DNA of 64,000 nucleotides from Cupriavidus necator N-1 (GCF_000219215.1 NC_015726.1:1736001-1800000); one strand, 5' to 3'. Positions 11,922 to 21,261 are shown, counted from the stretch's first letter. Notes: generated from the sequence alone by a model not told the origin. Program-made: numbers and translations.

Positions 11922-12566
11922 ATGGCACGCACTGCAGACAAAACCGACATCCCCAACCGCCTGACGAAGGCGGGGCGCGAACTGTTTTCGCGCCACGGCT
12001 ACAACGCCACCGGCATCCAGCAGATCACCGATCACGCCGGCGTGCCGAAGGGCTCGTTCTACAACCATTTTGAGAGCAAGGAAGCTTTTGCCGCGGTCAT
12101 CGTCGCGCAGTATGCGGACTACCTGCAGCGGTCGTGGGAAGCCATGATGGAAGCCGCGCCGCCAGAGCCGATGGCGGCAATCCGTTACGTCTTTACCCAG
12201 ATGATTGCCTACCACCTCTCCAGGACGGTGCAGGCGGGGTGCCTGATCGGTAACTTTGCGGCGGAAATCGCTTTGTCGAGCGACACCTGCCGGTCAGCCC
12301 TGCAGGCAGCCCAGATGGCCTGGCGCGAACGCCTGGCCGGCATGATCAGCCAGGCCCAGGCGCAGGGCGCAATCCGTACGGACATTGCGCCTGCCGAGCT
12401 GTCCGGGCTGGTCTGGGATGTCTGGGAGGGCGCCTTGCTGCGCATGAAGCTCGAACGCTCAGTCGAGCCGCTGCGCCGCAGCGTCGACCTGATGTTCGAC
12501 CACCTGTTCCAGCCGGCTGCTACGCACGTTGTGGCCGCTGCAAGCCTTAGACCAACCACGGAGTAA
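11922..12566 (+). CDS. nemR: TetR-family repressor, NemR-like
   Basis: The 214-residue protein has an N-terminal TetR helix-turn-helix (AGRELFSRHGYNATGIQQITDHAGVPKGSFYNHFESKEAF, residues about 17-55). The C-terminal ligand domain contains the NemR-type patch GCLIGNFAAE with a central cysteine. NemR proteins sense electrophiles, bleach and quinones through cysteine oxidation or alkylation. It lies seven bases before nemA on the same strand, the conserved nemRA arrangement, so it presumably represses itself and nemA. Confidence 0.85.
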   Translation: MARTADKTDIPNRLTKAGRELFSRHGYNATGIQQITDHAGVPKGSFYNHFESKEAFAAVIVAQYADYLQRSWEAMMEAAPPEPMAAIRYVFTQMIAYHLSRTVQAGCLIGNFAAEIALSSDTCRSALQAAQMAWRERLAGMISQAQAQGAIRTDIAPAELSGLVWDVWEGALLRMKLERSVEPLRRSVDLMFDHLFQPAATHVVAAASLRPTTE

Positions 12567-12573
12567 GCCATTC

Positions 12574-13683
12574 ATGGGCGCACAGAAAGAAGCCTTTCTC
12601 GCGGATGCTTTGTTCCAGCCGATCAAGCTGGGCAAGCTCGAACTTGCCAACCGCATGGCCATGGCGCCGCTCACGCGCAGCCGGGCCGACGACAACCTGG
12701 TGCCGACCGACATGGTGGTCGAGTACTACAGCCAGCGCGCCAGCGTGGGCCTGATCATCGCTGAAGCCACGCAGGTCTCGACCACTGCCCAGGGCTACAC
12801 CAATACGCCGGGCATCTACACCGCCGAGCAGATCGCTGCCTGGAAGAGGGTGACCGACGCGGTCCACGCGAAGGGCGGCAGGATCTTCCTGCAGATCTGG
12901 CACACCGGCCGCATGTCGCACACGTACTTCCAGCCGGATAATCAGCCCCCGGTCGCCCCGTCGGCCATCGCCGCCAATGCCAAGACCTACATCAACGGCA
13001 AAGGCTACGTCGAATGCTCGGTCCCGCGTGAGCTTGAGGCTGCAGAGATCGCTGGCATCGTGGACGACTTCCGCATTGCTGCGGCCAACGCCGTTCAGGC
13101 TGGGTTCGACGGCGTCGAAGTCCATGGTGCGCACGGCTACCTGCTTGACGCTTTCCTGCGCGACGGCACCAACAAGCGCACCGACGCGTATGGCGGCAGC
13201 ATCGAAAACCGCGCGCGCTTCCTGCTCGAAGTCATGGCTGCCGTGGTCAAAGAGATCGGTGCCGACCGGGTCGGCGTTCGCCTGGCACCGGTATCGCCCG
13301 TCAACGACGCGTTGGAGAGCAATCCGCAGCCGCTATTCGAACATGTCATGCGTGAACTGGAGAAGCTGCACCCGGTGTATATCCACGTCGTGGAAGGCCA
13401 CACCGGCGGTCCGCGCGACAACGCGCCTTTCGACTATGAAGCGCTGCACCGCCTGTACACCGGCGTATGGATGGTCAACAACGGCTACTCCAAGGAGATG
13501 GCCGAAGAGGCGATTCGTCGTGGCAGTGCCGACATGGTCTCGTTCGGCCGCAAGATGATTACCAACCCCGACCTGCCGCGCCGCTTCCGCGAAAACAAGC
13601 CGCTGAACCGTCCCTTTGAAGACGCTTCGCTGTACGGCGGCAATGGTGCACACGGCTACGTCGACTACCCGGAACTGGGCTGA
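12574..13683 (+). CDS. nemA: N-ethylmaleimide reductase, Old Yellow Enzyme family
   Basis: This 369-residue FMN-dependent ene-reductase is typical of the NemA/OYE family. Landmarks are FQPIKLGKLELANRMAMAPLTRSRA, the QIWHTGRMSH segment, GFDGVEVHGAHGYLLDAFL, the RTDAYGGSIENRARF motif and the late phosphate-binding region ADMVSFGRKMITNPDLP. It reduces activated C=C bonds and nitro compounds with NADPH. The ATG at 12574 is used because the protein then begins at the usual distance from LFQPIKLG; GGAG lies about ten bases upstream. Cotranscribed with nemR. Confidence 0.94.
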   Translation: MGAQKEAFLADALFQPIKLGKLELANRMAMAPLTRSRADDNLVPTDMVVEYYSQRASVGLIIAEATQVSTTAQGYTNTPGIYTAEQIAAWKRVTDAVHAKGGRIFLQIWHTGRMSHTYFQPDNQPPVAPSAIAANAKTYINGKGYVECSVPRELEAAEIAGIVDDFRIAAANAVQAGFDGVEVHGAHGYLLDAFLRDGTNKRTDAYGGSIENRARFLLEVMAAVVKEIGADRVGVRLAPVSPVNDALESNPQPLFEHVMRELEKLHPVYIHVVEGHTGGPRDNAPFDYEALHRLYTGVWMVNNGYSKEMAEEAIRRGSADMVSFGRKMITNPDLPRRFRENKPLNRPFEDASLYGGNGAHGYVDYPELG

Positions 13684-13696
13684 CGCCAGCAAAAAA

Positions 13697-13736
13697 GCGC
13701 CCTTTGGAGCCGGGAGAAATACGTTCCAAAGGGCGC
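13697..13736 (-). terminator. Rho-independent terminator (minus strand; possibly bidirectional)
   Basis: GCGCCCTTTGGA and TCCAAAGGGCGC form a perfect 12-bp stem around a 16-base loop. On the minus strand the stem is followed by TTTTTTGCT, so it ends the repeat-protein gene at 13791-14174. On the plus strand there is no U-tract after nemA. Confidence 0.75.
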
Positions 13737-13790
13737 ACAAGCGCATTTGAAGATGGCTGCCTGCCTGAGACAGGCTCGCTGTGCACGGGC

Positions 13791-14174
13791 TTATGCCAGG
13801 GCGCCGTCGGTATAGACGTCGAACTTGCGCGCGGGATCGGCTGAAGGACCGTTGCGGTCCATGCCGGCCAGGGCACCGTCGGTGTAGATGTCGAATTTGC
13901 GGGCAGGATCGGCCGACACGCCACCGCGGTCCAGGCCAGAGACGGACAGCTCGTTGACGGCGGGAGCCTCAACGCGGGTACCGTCGATGAAGACGTCGAA
14001 GCGGCTGGCCCGCGCACCGTCGCTATAGACGTCGCGCATGTCGACGCGGAAGGTGTAGCCGGACTTGTCGCCGGCAGGAGCGCTGTCGCGGGCGGCGGCA
14101 TGCGCAATGCCGACCGTGCAGGCGGCTGCAATCGCGGCGGTGGCGAAGATCGTGTTAGCGAGCTGGCGGATCAT
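13791..14174 (-). CDS. Secreted repeat protein, motif D-[VI]-[YF]-x-D-G-[AT]-[RL]
   Basis: The 127-residue protein starts with a signal peptide (residues 1 to about 26, ending GIAHA). Four copies of a short unit follow: DVYSDGAR, DVFIDGTR, DIYTDGAL and DVYTDGAL. The last two sit in a larger duplication, S-A-D-P-A-R-K-F-D, spaced 27 residues apart. The protein ends DGALA, as its relative at 10950-11186 ends DGARA. GGAG eight bases before the ATG supports the start. It is monocistronic with its own terminator. No known domain is recognised. No OhrR-type operator was seen upstream. Confidence 0.72.
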   Translation of the reverse strand: MIRQLANTIFATAAIAAACTVGIAHAAARDSAPAGDKSGYTFRVDMRDVYSDGARASRFDVFIDGTRVEAPAVNELSVSGLDRGGVSADPARKFDIYTDGALAGMDRNGPSADPARKFDVYTDGALA

Positions 14175-14536
14175 GGCGGTACTCCGATTTGCGGTAAGAA
14201 GGGCAGAACGCTGCGGGCGTCCTCTCGCTTATACGCAGAAGCTGTGCCACCGGATGCGGACCGGCAAAAATGGAGCCGCAGGCCCGTCATCAGCGAAGTC
14301 CGCCCGGTTGGCGGAGCAAATGTTGGGCAGAAACAAACTAGCGGCGTATCAGCCGCCCGCCAAAACCAACAGCTTCAGCCGTCTGCCGCTTCCCGCGTCG
14401 GCATCCCCCGCCTCCGACTAGTCCCGACAGCATCAAGCTGGCCATGCCAATGTGGGCATTGCCCGCGCTGATGGACGGCGCCTACGCCATGTTCCCCCTG
14501 TAGAATCGGCCTCCACGCAACCCTGGAACGTCCCGC
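14175..14536. other. Intergenic region between divergent genes
   Basis: The 362 bp hold the promoters of the repeat protein (minus strand) and of the peptidase-helicase unit (plus strand). I see no gene, RNA or strong palindrome. A minus-strand TATAAG near 14231 may be the repeat-protein -10 box. Confidence 0.4.
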
Positions 14537-15742
14537 ATGGACTCTCACGCCCCGGATCGCGGCGCGCTGGTGCCGCTGGCCTATCACGCAACGGTGGTCG
14601 ACTACCTGCGCCGCCATGAGCCCGAGGTCTGGCGCTGGGCCGGCGCCCGCGCGACCGGCGCCGATCAACGCGAGGCACTGCGCTCGATGCTGCTGCGCGA
14701 CACCTACCGCATCGAGGCGGACGCGCATGCCGACGTGCACGCGGCGCTGGCCGAGGCGATGGCGCGGCTCGGCATCGGCGCGCCCGCGACGCTCTACCAG
14801 TCCCCGGGCCAGGACATGAACGCCTCGCTGGTCTACGTGCCCGGCGAGGTCCACATCGTCCTGCAGGGGCCGCTGCTGGACCGGCTGTCGCCGCCGGAGC
14901 TGCTGGCGGTGTTCGGCCATGAGCTGGCCCACTACCTGCTGTGGTCGCGCGACGACGGCCAGTTCCTGGTGGCCGACCGCATCCTGAACGACGCGCTGGC
15001 CGCGCCGGGCGCCAGCGCCAGCCATCGCGAGACCTGGCGCCGCTACGCGCTGCACACCGAACTGTTCGCCGACCGCGGCGGTGCCGTGGCCGCGGGCGCG
15101 GTAGCGCCGGCCGTGTCGACGCTGGTCAAGGTGCAGACCGGCATCGGCAGCGTGGACGCGGCCGCCTACCTGCGCCAGGCGGCCGAGATCGAATCCCACG
15201 AGGCGGGCGCAAGCGCCGCCCACAGCCATCCCGAGACCTTTATCCGGGCCCGTGCGCTGGCGCTGTGGTGGGAAGGCGCGGCCGATCTCGATCCATGGAT
15301 CGAAACCCGGCTGCACGGCCCGCTGGCTCTGGAGAAGCTGGACCTGCCGGGACAGGTCCGCCTGCGGGCGCTGACGCGCGGCTTCCTCGCCCACTTCCTC
15401 GCCGGCACGCCGCTGGCGAGCGAGGCAGTGCTCGCGCAAGTGCGCATGATGTTCCCCGACTGGCGCGACGACGAACCGGTGATCGGCCCAGACGGGTTGG
15501 GGCCGGACGTGGCCGACGACAGCGTGCGCGCCTACCTCAACACACTGATGATGGACCTGGCGCTCGCCGACCCCGACCAGCAGGACGCGGCGCTGCTGCG
15601 CGCCGGCCAGGTGGCGCAGGCGCTGGGCAGCCTGGAAGCGCTGCAAGGCAACCTGCGCCGCGACGCCGGCTTCGGCAAGCGCGAGCTGGACCGCTTCCAG
15701 CGCCAACTCCACCGCGAACTGGCCAGGGAGGGCCGGGCATGA
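14537..15742 (+). CDS. Soluble M48-type zinc metallopeptidase, partner of the helicase
   Basis: The 401-residue protein has the zincin motif H-E-L-A-H at residues 128-132 and a downstream acidic ligand candidate Glu175 in TELFADRGG, the arrangement of M48 peptidases. Unlike HtpX it has no transmembrane segments, so it should be cytosolic. The region after residue 180 is helical and of no family I know. Its stop overlaps the start of the giant helicase gene by four bases (ATGA), so the two products are likely made in a fixed ratio and act together. By analogy with other bacterial conflict systems, the peptidase could be an effector or a processing factor released when the helicase protein senses something; that is inference. 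Confidence 0.75.
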   Translation: MDSHAPDRGALVPLAYHATVVDYLRRHEPEVWRWAGARATGADQREALRSMLLRDTYRIEADAHADVHAALAEAMARLGIGAPATLYQSPGQDMNASLVYVPGEVHIVLQGPLLDRLSPPELLAVFGHELAHYLLWSRDDGQFLVADRILNDALAAPGASASHRETWRRYALHTELFADRGGAVAAGAVAPAVSTLVKVQTGIGSVDAAAYLRQAAEIESHEAGASAAHSHPETFIRARALALWWEGAADLDPWIETRLHGPLALEKLDLPGQVRLRALTRGFLAHFLAGTPLASEAVLAQVRMMFPDWRDDEPVIGPDGLGPDVADDSVRAYLNTLMMDLALADPDQQDAALLRAGQVAQALGSLEALQGNLRRDAGFGKRELDRFQRQLHRELAREGRA

Positions 15743-18700
15743 CTGACAGCAAGACTCACGGCACCAACACCGTTCCGGATATGACCGGCAGCAGCGAGCC
15801 GCGCACGCTGCGCGCCCTGGTCGACGCGCAGGCGGGCGCGGCGCTGCCCACCGACGACGTCCTGGTGCTGGTGCTGCCGCTGTTCGCGCAGGTCGCCGCG
15901 CTGCACGCGCATGGCAGGGTGGCCGCGCTCGACCCCGACAGCATCCTGGTGGACGAGGACGGCGGGCTGCGCCTGCGCCGGCCCGATGGCGAAGCGCCCG
16001 TCATGGACATCGGCGCGGTGCACCGCGTGCAGCCGCATCCGGCCTCGGGCCTGAACATCGTCGGCGCGCTGCAGCTCGGCCACGCCGATGACGGACAGCG
16101 CGACCAGGCCGACCTGGCGCTGCAGCTTGACGCTACGGCGCCGGTCGAACGCCCGGTCTATCTACGCGGTCCGGCCAGCTGGGAACGCCTGCTTGGCCAC
16201 CACGACGAGATCGGCGACGTGTTCCTGCTCGGCATGGTGCTCGCGAGCCTCGCCTGCGGCCTGGACTTTGCCGATGAGGACGACCTGCGCAGTTTCGTCG
16301 CGCAGCGCCGCAACCTGTTCCTGCTGCACGAGCGCCTGCATCCGATCGTCGCGGCGGTGATCGTCGAGATGACCGAGATCAACCGCCACGACCGCGCCAC
16401 CGATGTCGCCGCGCTGGCGACCCGGCTGCGCACGTGGCGCGAGCAGCCGCTGGGACTGGACGTTGAACGCGCACTGGCCGGCACGACCGGCGCCACGCCG
16501 CGCCGCGCCGCCGTGCTCACGCACCTGCGCGACCGCCTGTTCGATCTCTCGCGGCGCAACCGCCTGCTGCACTTCCGTCCGACCGCGGCCACCGTCAACG
16601 TCACCGTGGCCAGCGTGCCGCTGATGCTGCAGATCGAAAGCGTGCGGCCCGAGCATATCTGCACCTGGGGCGGACCGTTCGCGGCCGACCTGGTGGCGGG
16701 CAAGCCGGTGTCGTTGCAGCAATGGCTGCGCTTCGACGACCAGCCCTACCTGCCGGCGTCGCTCGACCGCCTGATCGCCGAGACCCGCCGCGACCGCGCC
16801 GAATACGGCTTCAGCAACCTGCGCCTGGTGGTGGCGTTCCTGCGCTGGCACAACCTGAAGGAGGCGCCGGACGAGCGCATCGTGACGCCGCTGCTGTGGC
16901 TGCCGGTGGAGCTGGTCAAACGCAAGGGCGTACGCGACCAGTACGTGATCCAGTGCGCGGGCGGCGAGGCCGAGTTCAACCCGGTGCTGCGCCACTACCT
17001 GCACCAGCTGTACGACATCCGGCTGGACGAGACCGTGGATCTCGACAAGACCTCGATCGAGGAGATCCATGCCGGCATCCTCGCGCAGATTCGCCGCTCC
17101 GAGCCCTCGGTCGAGTTGCGCCTGGTCGACAAGGCCGCGGTGCGGCTGGTGCGGCAGAAGGCGCTGCAGCGGATGCAGCAGTTCCAGCGCCGCAGGCCGG
17201 GCACGGCCGCCGTGCGCAGCGGCGGCTGGCTGCCGCCGTACAGCTATGCGCAGGACGACTACCGGCCGCTGGGGCGCGCGCTGTTCGAGCATTGGGTGCG
17301 GCCGAGCGAACTGCCGCAGCGCTTCGAAGCGGGCGCCGCGCCAGGCGCCGGCCCGCGGCAGCCGCACATGGGCGGCTCCGCCGCCGCGCAAAGCGAAGAG
17401 CGCCAGGGCTACGTGCTGGAGGAGTCCGAGGGCCACCGTTATGCCTGGGACCTGGACCTGACGCAGGTGACGCTCGCCAACTTCAACTACCGCAAGATGT
17501 CGCTGGTGCGCGACTACGCGCAGTTGCTGGACGAGCCCGGCGCCAATCCGGCGTTCGACCGCGTATTCTCGATCGATCCGCGCGACGTGGAGACCCAGGC
17601 GCCCGCACCGCTCGCACCGGCCGAGCAGTGGAACGTGGTGGCGGCCGACGCGACCCAGAACGCAGCGGTTGGCCTGGCGCGCAGCCAGCGCAGCTTTATC
17701 ATCCAGGGCCCGCCGGGCACGGGCAAGTCGCAGACCATCACCAACCTGATCGCCGACTACGCCGGCCGCGGCAAGCGCGTGCTGTTCGTCTGCGAAAAGC
17801 GCGCCGCGCTCGACGTGGTGTTCCATCGGCTCAAGCAAAGCGGGCTGGACTCGCTGTGCTGCCTGATCCACGACTCGCAGACCGACAAGAAGGCCTTCAT
17901 CGCCGACCTGCGCGCCTGCTATGAGCAGTGGATCGCGCAGCCGCATGACGGCGACGCGCTGGCTGCGCGCCGCGCGCAGGTGGCCGAGGCACTGGCCGCG
18001 CACCAGCAGCGTATCGACGCGTTCGAGGTCGCGATGGCAGCAGTGCCCGAGGCACTTGGCGACAGCGTGCGTGCACTGCTGCGCCGCGTGGCGGCGCTGC
18101 CGACGGTACCGGACGCGGGGCCTGCGCTGCGCGAGCGCCTGCCGGCGCTGGCCGCTTGGGACCGTCAGCGCGATCTCGCGCACCGCGTGCACCGCGCGAT
18201 GCGCGAGCGCTTCGGTCTCGACAGCCTTGCCGCGCATCCGTTCGCGCGCCTGTCCCCGCAACTGCTGTCCGACGAGCGCGCCTATGGCCGCGCCGAGCAG
18301 CTGTGCCATGACGCCGAGGCGCTGTTCGATGCGCTCGACCCGCTGCTGGACAGCACCGCAAGCCTGACCAGCCAGGACACCGCGCTGGAACAGGCACGCG
18401 CGATTGCCGCCGACAGCCAGTGGCTGCTCGACACGGGCCTGGCTGCACACCTGGACCTGCTCGATCTGGCCTCGCCGGCGCAAGGCGCGCTGCGCGAGGT
18501 TCGCGCGGACCTGGAGCGGCGCGCGCAGGCATTCGCCGATGCGCAGGCCGCAACCTCGAACTGGCAAGACAAGCTGAGCCCCGGCGATACCGAATCGGCG
18601 CTGGCGCTCGCGCGGCGGCTGGAGCCGTCGTTCGCGCGCTGGCTGCAGCCCGCATGGTGGCGACTGCGCGGCGAACTGAAGCGCCGCTATGACTTTGGCA

Positions 18701-21261
18701 AGCACGCCGTCCACCCGGGCTACGGCAAGGTGCTGGAAGTGCTGGCCGCCGAGCATGCCGCAAGCGCCGCGCTGGCAGCGGCCGATGCCGACAGCCGCCG
18801 CCGCTACGGCGTGAGCGAGATGCAGGCCTTCCTGCGCGCGCTCGGCGAACTCGAGCAGCGCCTGCAGTCGGGCGCAGGCCCGCGCGAGCTGGTCGCGCAT
18901 CTGCGCCAGGCCGTCGACCCGGTCGCCGCGGCGCGCGCCGAAGCCGGTGCGCGCGAGGCGCTGGAGAAGCTCGCGCAGCGTGTGCGCGGCGGGCTGGCGC
19001 TGGCCGCCGACGCGCGCCTCGGCGATATCGCCGAACTGCTGCGCGACCTGCGCGAGGCGCTCGATGACCTGCCAGACCTGTTGCCGCTGTTGCGCGCGGT
19101 GCACGCGGGTGACCCCGCTTGCGCCGCCACGCTGCAGTGGCTCGATCATGCACCGGCACAGCTCGAGGCGCTGGTGGCTGACGAGGCGCTGCGCCGTCTC
19201 GCGCGTGAGAACCCGGTGCTGGCGCGCTTTGGCGGCGCGGCGCTGGCGCAGGCTGCGCGCGCCGTGGCGCAAGGGCAGCGCGAACTGCTCGCGCTGAACG
19301 CGCAAGTGGTGCGCGCCACGCGGCACAAGCAGTTCGCCGAGAACGTACGCGTGTCCTCGTTGTCGGCCACGATGCTGGACGCCGACGGCAAGGCGTTCAA
19401 GAAACAATACGCCACGGGCCGCCGCGAACTGGAGCACGAGTTCGGCAAGAGCATGCGCCACCGTTCGATCCGCGATCTCTCCGACGACGAGACCGGCATC
19501 GTCATCAACGACCTGAAGCCGATCTGGCTGATGAGCCCGCTGTCGGTATCCGACACACTGCCGCTGTCGCCGGACCTGTTCGACGTGGTGATCTTCGACG
19601 AGGCCAGCCAGATCCCGACTGAAGAGGCCGTGCCTGCGCTGAGCCGCGCGCGCCAGGTGGTGGTGGTCGGCGACGAGATGCAGCTGCCGCCGACAAGCTT
19701 CTTCACGGCCGGCGGCGCCGAAGGCGATGACGAGATCGTGGTGGAAGAGGAGGGCGACCGCATCGCCATCAACCTCGATTCGGACAGCCTGCTGAACCAG
19801 GCCGCGCGCAACCTGCCTGCCACGCTGCTGGCGTGGCACTACCGCAGCCGTCATGAATCGCTGATCAGCTTTTCCAACGCGGCGTTTTACGACGGGCGCC
19901 TCGTCACCATTCCCGACCGTTTGCTGGAGCAGGCCGAGGACGAGGCGCCTGCGCTGCGCTCGGACCAGGAGGATGCCGGCATCGCGGGCGCCGACGCGCT
20001 GCTGGCGCGGCCGGTCAGCTTCCACCGGCTGGCAGACGGCGTCTACGCCGACCGCCGCAATGCGCCCGAGGCGGGCTACATCGCCCGGACCGTGCGCGAA
20101 CTGTTGCGCCGCGAGACCGGGCTGAGCCTGGGCATCGTGGCGTTTTCCGAGGCGCAGCAGGGCGCCATCGAGTCCGCGCTCGAGACGCTGGCCGCCGAGG
20201 ACGCGGACTTCGCGATGCGCCTCGAACGCGAGTACGTGCGCGAGGACGACGACCAGTTCAACGGGCTGTTCGTCAAGAACCTGGAGAATGTCCAGGGCGA
20301 CGAGCGCGACGTCATCATCCTGAGCATCTGCTACGCGCCCGGGCCGGACGGCAAGATGCTGATGAACTTCGGCCCGATCAACCAGCGCGGCGGCGAGAAG
20401 CGCCTGAACGTGATCTTCAGCCGCGCGCGCCATCGGATGGCGGTGGTGTCGACGATCCAGGCCGAGGCGATCACCAATGTGCACAACGACGGCGCGGCCG
20501 CACTGCGCGCGTTCCTGCAGTTCGCACAGGCCAGCGCGCGCGGCCAGTTCGAGCGCGCCCAGTCGGTGCTGGGCGCACTGAACCCCGGCGCGCGCGACGC
20601 CTTTACGCGCGAACCCACGCCGGACAGCATCCGCGACGCACTGGCCGAGGCGCTGCGTGCGCGCGGCCACCAGGTGCACGCCAACGTCGGCCGCTCGCAG
20701 TTCCGCTGCGACCTGGCCATCGCCGATCCGTCGGGTCAAGGCTACGCGCTGGCGATCCTGCTCGATACGCCGTCCGAGCCGGTGTCGGACACCGCCGAGC
20801 GCTATGTATTCCGCCCCGGCATCCTGCGCAGCTTCGGCTGGCGGGTGCTGGACATCCCCGGCAAGGACTGGCTCGACGATGCGGAAGCGGTGCTGGCCCG
20901 CATCGAGGCCATGCTGGCCGATGGCGAGGATCGCGCGCTGGACATGGAGGTCGAGATCCCGGTGCCGTTGGCGAACCCGGCCACGGTGCAGGCTGCGGCG
21001 TCAACGGGCGAGGCCCGGGCGGACGCGGCGACGGCATCGGCTGCGCAAGCCGAACTGGTGCGGACGCTGCGCTTCGAGCAGGGCACGTCGCGCAAGTTCT
21101 GGCGTGCCAGCGTGCGCGGGGCGGAGCTCTCCGTCACCTACGGCCGCATCGGCAGCACAGGGCAGACCAGCGTGAAGGCGTTCGACAGCGCCGAGCGGGC
21201 GCGACGCGAGGCGGACAAGCTGGTGGCAGAGAAACTGCGCAAGGGTTACGTGGAGGCATAG
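15739..21261 (+). CDS. Giant pseudokinase-DUF4011-SF1 helicase-nuclease-like-WGR protein
   Basis: The 1840-residue protein has five parts. Residues about 20-250 look like a protein-kinase C-lobe without catalytic motifs (LDPDSILVDEDG in place of HRD...N, no DFG). Residues about 255-560 are DUF4011 (LFDLSRRNRLLHF from 267). Residues about 630-1600 are a superfamily 1 helicase: Walker A GPPGTGKS 657-664, DEASQ 1287-1291, GDEMQLPPT 1311-1319, WHYRSRH 1366-1372, VQGDERD 1518-1524, EKRLNVIFSRAR 1553-1564, with a long helical insert between Walker A and B. Residues about 1630-1730 resemble the MTES_1575 endonuclease-like domain. Residues 1773-1840 are a WGR domain (YGRIG at 1801-1805). The start overlaps the peptidase stop. 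An upstream in-frame extension would run antiparallel to the peptidase frame and is rejected. Related DUF4011 helicases (Hhe) act in phage defence. Confidence 0.85.
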   Translation: MTDSKTHGTNTVPDMTGSSEPRTLRALVDAQAGAALPTDDVLVLVLPLFAQVAALHAHGRVAALDPDSILVDEDGGLRLRRPDGEAPVMDIGAVHRVQPHPASGLNIVGALQLGHADDGQRDQADLALQLDATAPVERPVYLRGPASWERLLGHHDEIGDVFLLGMVLASLACGLDFADEDDLRSFVAQRRNLFLLHERLHPIVAAVIVEMTEINRHDRATDVAALATRLRTWREQPLGLDVERALAGTTGATPRRAAVLTHLRDRLFDLSRRNRLLHFRPTAATVNVTVASVPLMLQIESVRPEHICTWGGPFAADLVAGKPVSLQQWLRFDDQPYLPASLDRLIAETRRDRAEYGFSNLRLVVAFLRWHNLKEAPDERIVTPLLWLPVELVKRKGVRDQYVIQCAGGEAEFNPVLRHYLHQLYDIRLDETVDLDKTSIEEIHAGILAQIRRSEPSVELRLVDKAAVRLVRQKALQRMQQFQRRRPGTAAVRSGGWLPPYSYAQDDYRPLGRALFEHWVRPSELPQRFEAGAAPGAGPRQPHMGGSAAAQSEERQGYVLEESEGHRYAWDLDLTQVTLANFNYRKMSLVRDYAQLLDEPGANPAFDRVFSIDPRDVETQAPAPLAPAEQWNVVAADATQNAAVGLARSQRSFIIQGPPGTGKSQTITNLIADYAGRGKRVLFVCEKRAALDVVFHRLKQSGLDSLCCLIHDSQTDKKAFIADLRACYEQWIAQPHDGDALAARRAQVAEALAAHQQRIDAFEVAMAAVPEALGDSVRALLRRVAALPTVPDAGPALRERLPALAAWDRQRDLAHRVHRAMRERFGLDSLAAHPFARLSPQLLSDERAYGRAEQLCHDAEALFDALDPLLDSTASLTSQDTALEQARAIAADSQWLLDTGLAAHLDLLDLASPAQGALREVRADLERRAQAFADAQAATSNWQDKLSPGDTESALALARRLEPSFARWLQPAWWRLRGELKRRYDFGKHAVHPGYGKVLEVLAAEHAASAALAAADADSRRRYGVSEMQAFLRALGELEQRLQSGAGPRELVAHLRQAVDPVAAARAEAGAREALEKLAQRVRGGLALAADARLGDIAELLRDLREALDDLPDLLPLLRAVHAGDPACAATLQWLDHAPAQLEALVADEALRRLARENPVLARFGGAALAQAARAVAQGQRELLALNAQVVRATRHKQFAENVRVSSLSATMLDADGKAFKKQYATGRRELEHEFGKSMRHRSIRDLSDDETGIVINDLKPIWLMSPLSVSDTLPLSPDLFDVVIFDEASQIPTEEAVPALSRARQVVVVGDEMQLPPTSFFTAGGAEGDDEIVVEEEGDRIAINLDSDSLLNQAARNLPATLLAWHYRSRHESLISFSNAAFYDGRLVTIPDRLLEQAEDEAPALRSDQEDAGIAGADALLARPVSFHRLADGVYADRRNAPEAGYIARTVRELLRRETGLSLGIVAFSEAQQGAIESALETLAAEDADFAMRLEREYVREDDDQFNGLFVKNLENVQGDERDVIILSICYAPGPDGKMLMNFGPINQRGGEKRLNVIFSRARHRMAVVSTIQAEAITNVHNDGAAALRAFLQFAQASARGQFERAQSVLGALNPGARDAFTREPTPDSIRDALAEALRARGHQVHANVGRSQFRCDLAIADPSGQGYALAILLDTPSEPVSDTAERYVFRPGILRSFGWRVLDIPGKDWLDDAEAVLARIEAMLADGEDRALDMEVEIPVPLANPATVQAAASTGEARADAATASAAQAELVRTLRFEQGTSRKFWRASVRGAELSVTYGRIGSTGQTSVKAFDSAERARREADKLVAEKLRKGYVEA

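Noticed and set aside
14941..15738. Long in-frame upstream extension of the helicase frame
   Set aside because: It overlaps the whole C-terminal part of the peptidase in another frame and encodes arginine/proline-rich nonsense. The ATGA overlap at 15739 gives a normal start.
16162..20739. A 1525-codon open frame on the minus strand opposite the helicase gene
   Set aside because: High GC content leaves the complementary frame open. The translation is rich in Q/R/H/A with no domain, whereas the plus strand shows helicase motifs.
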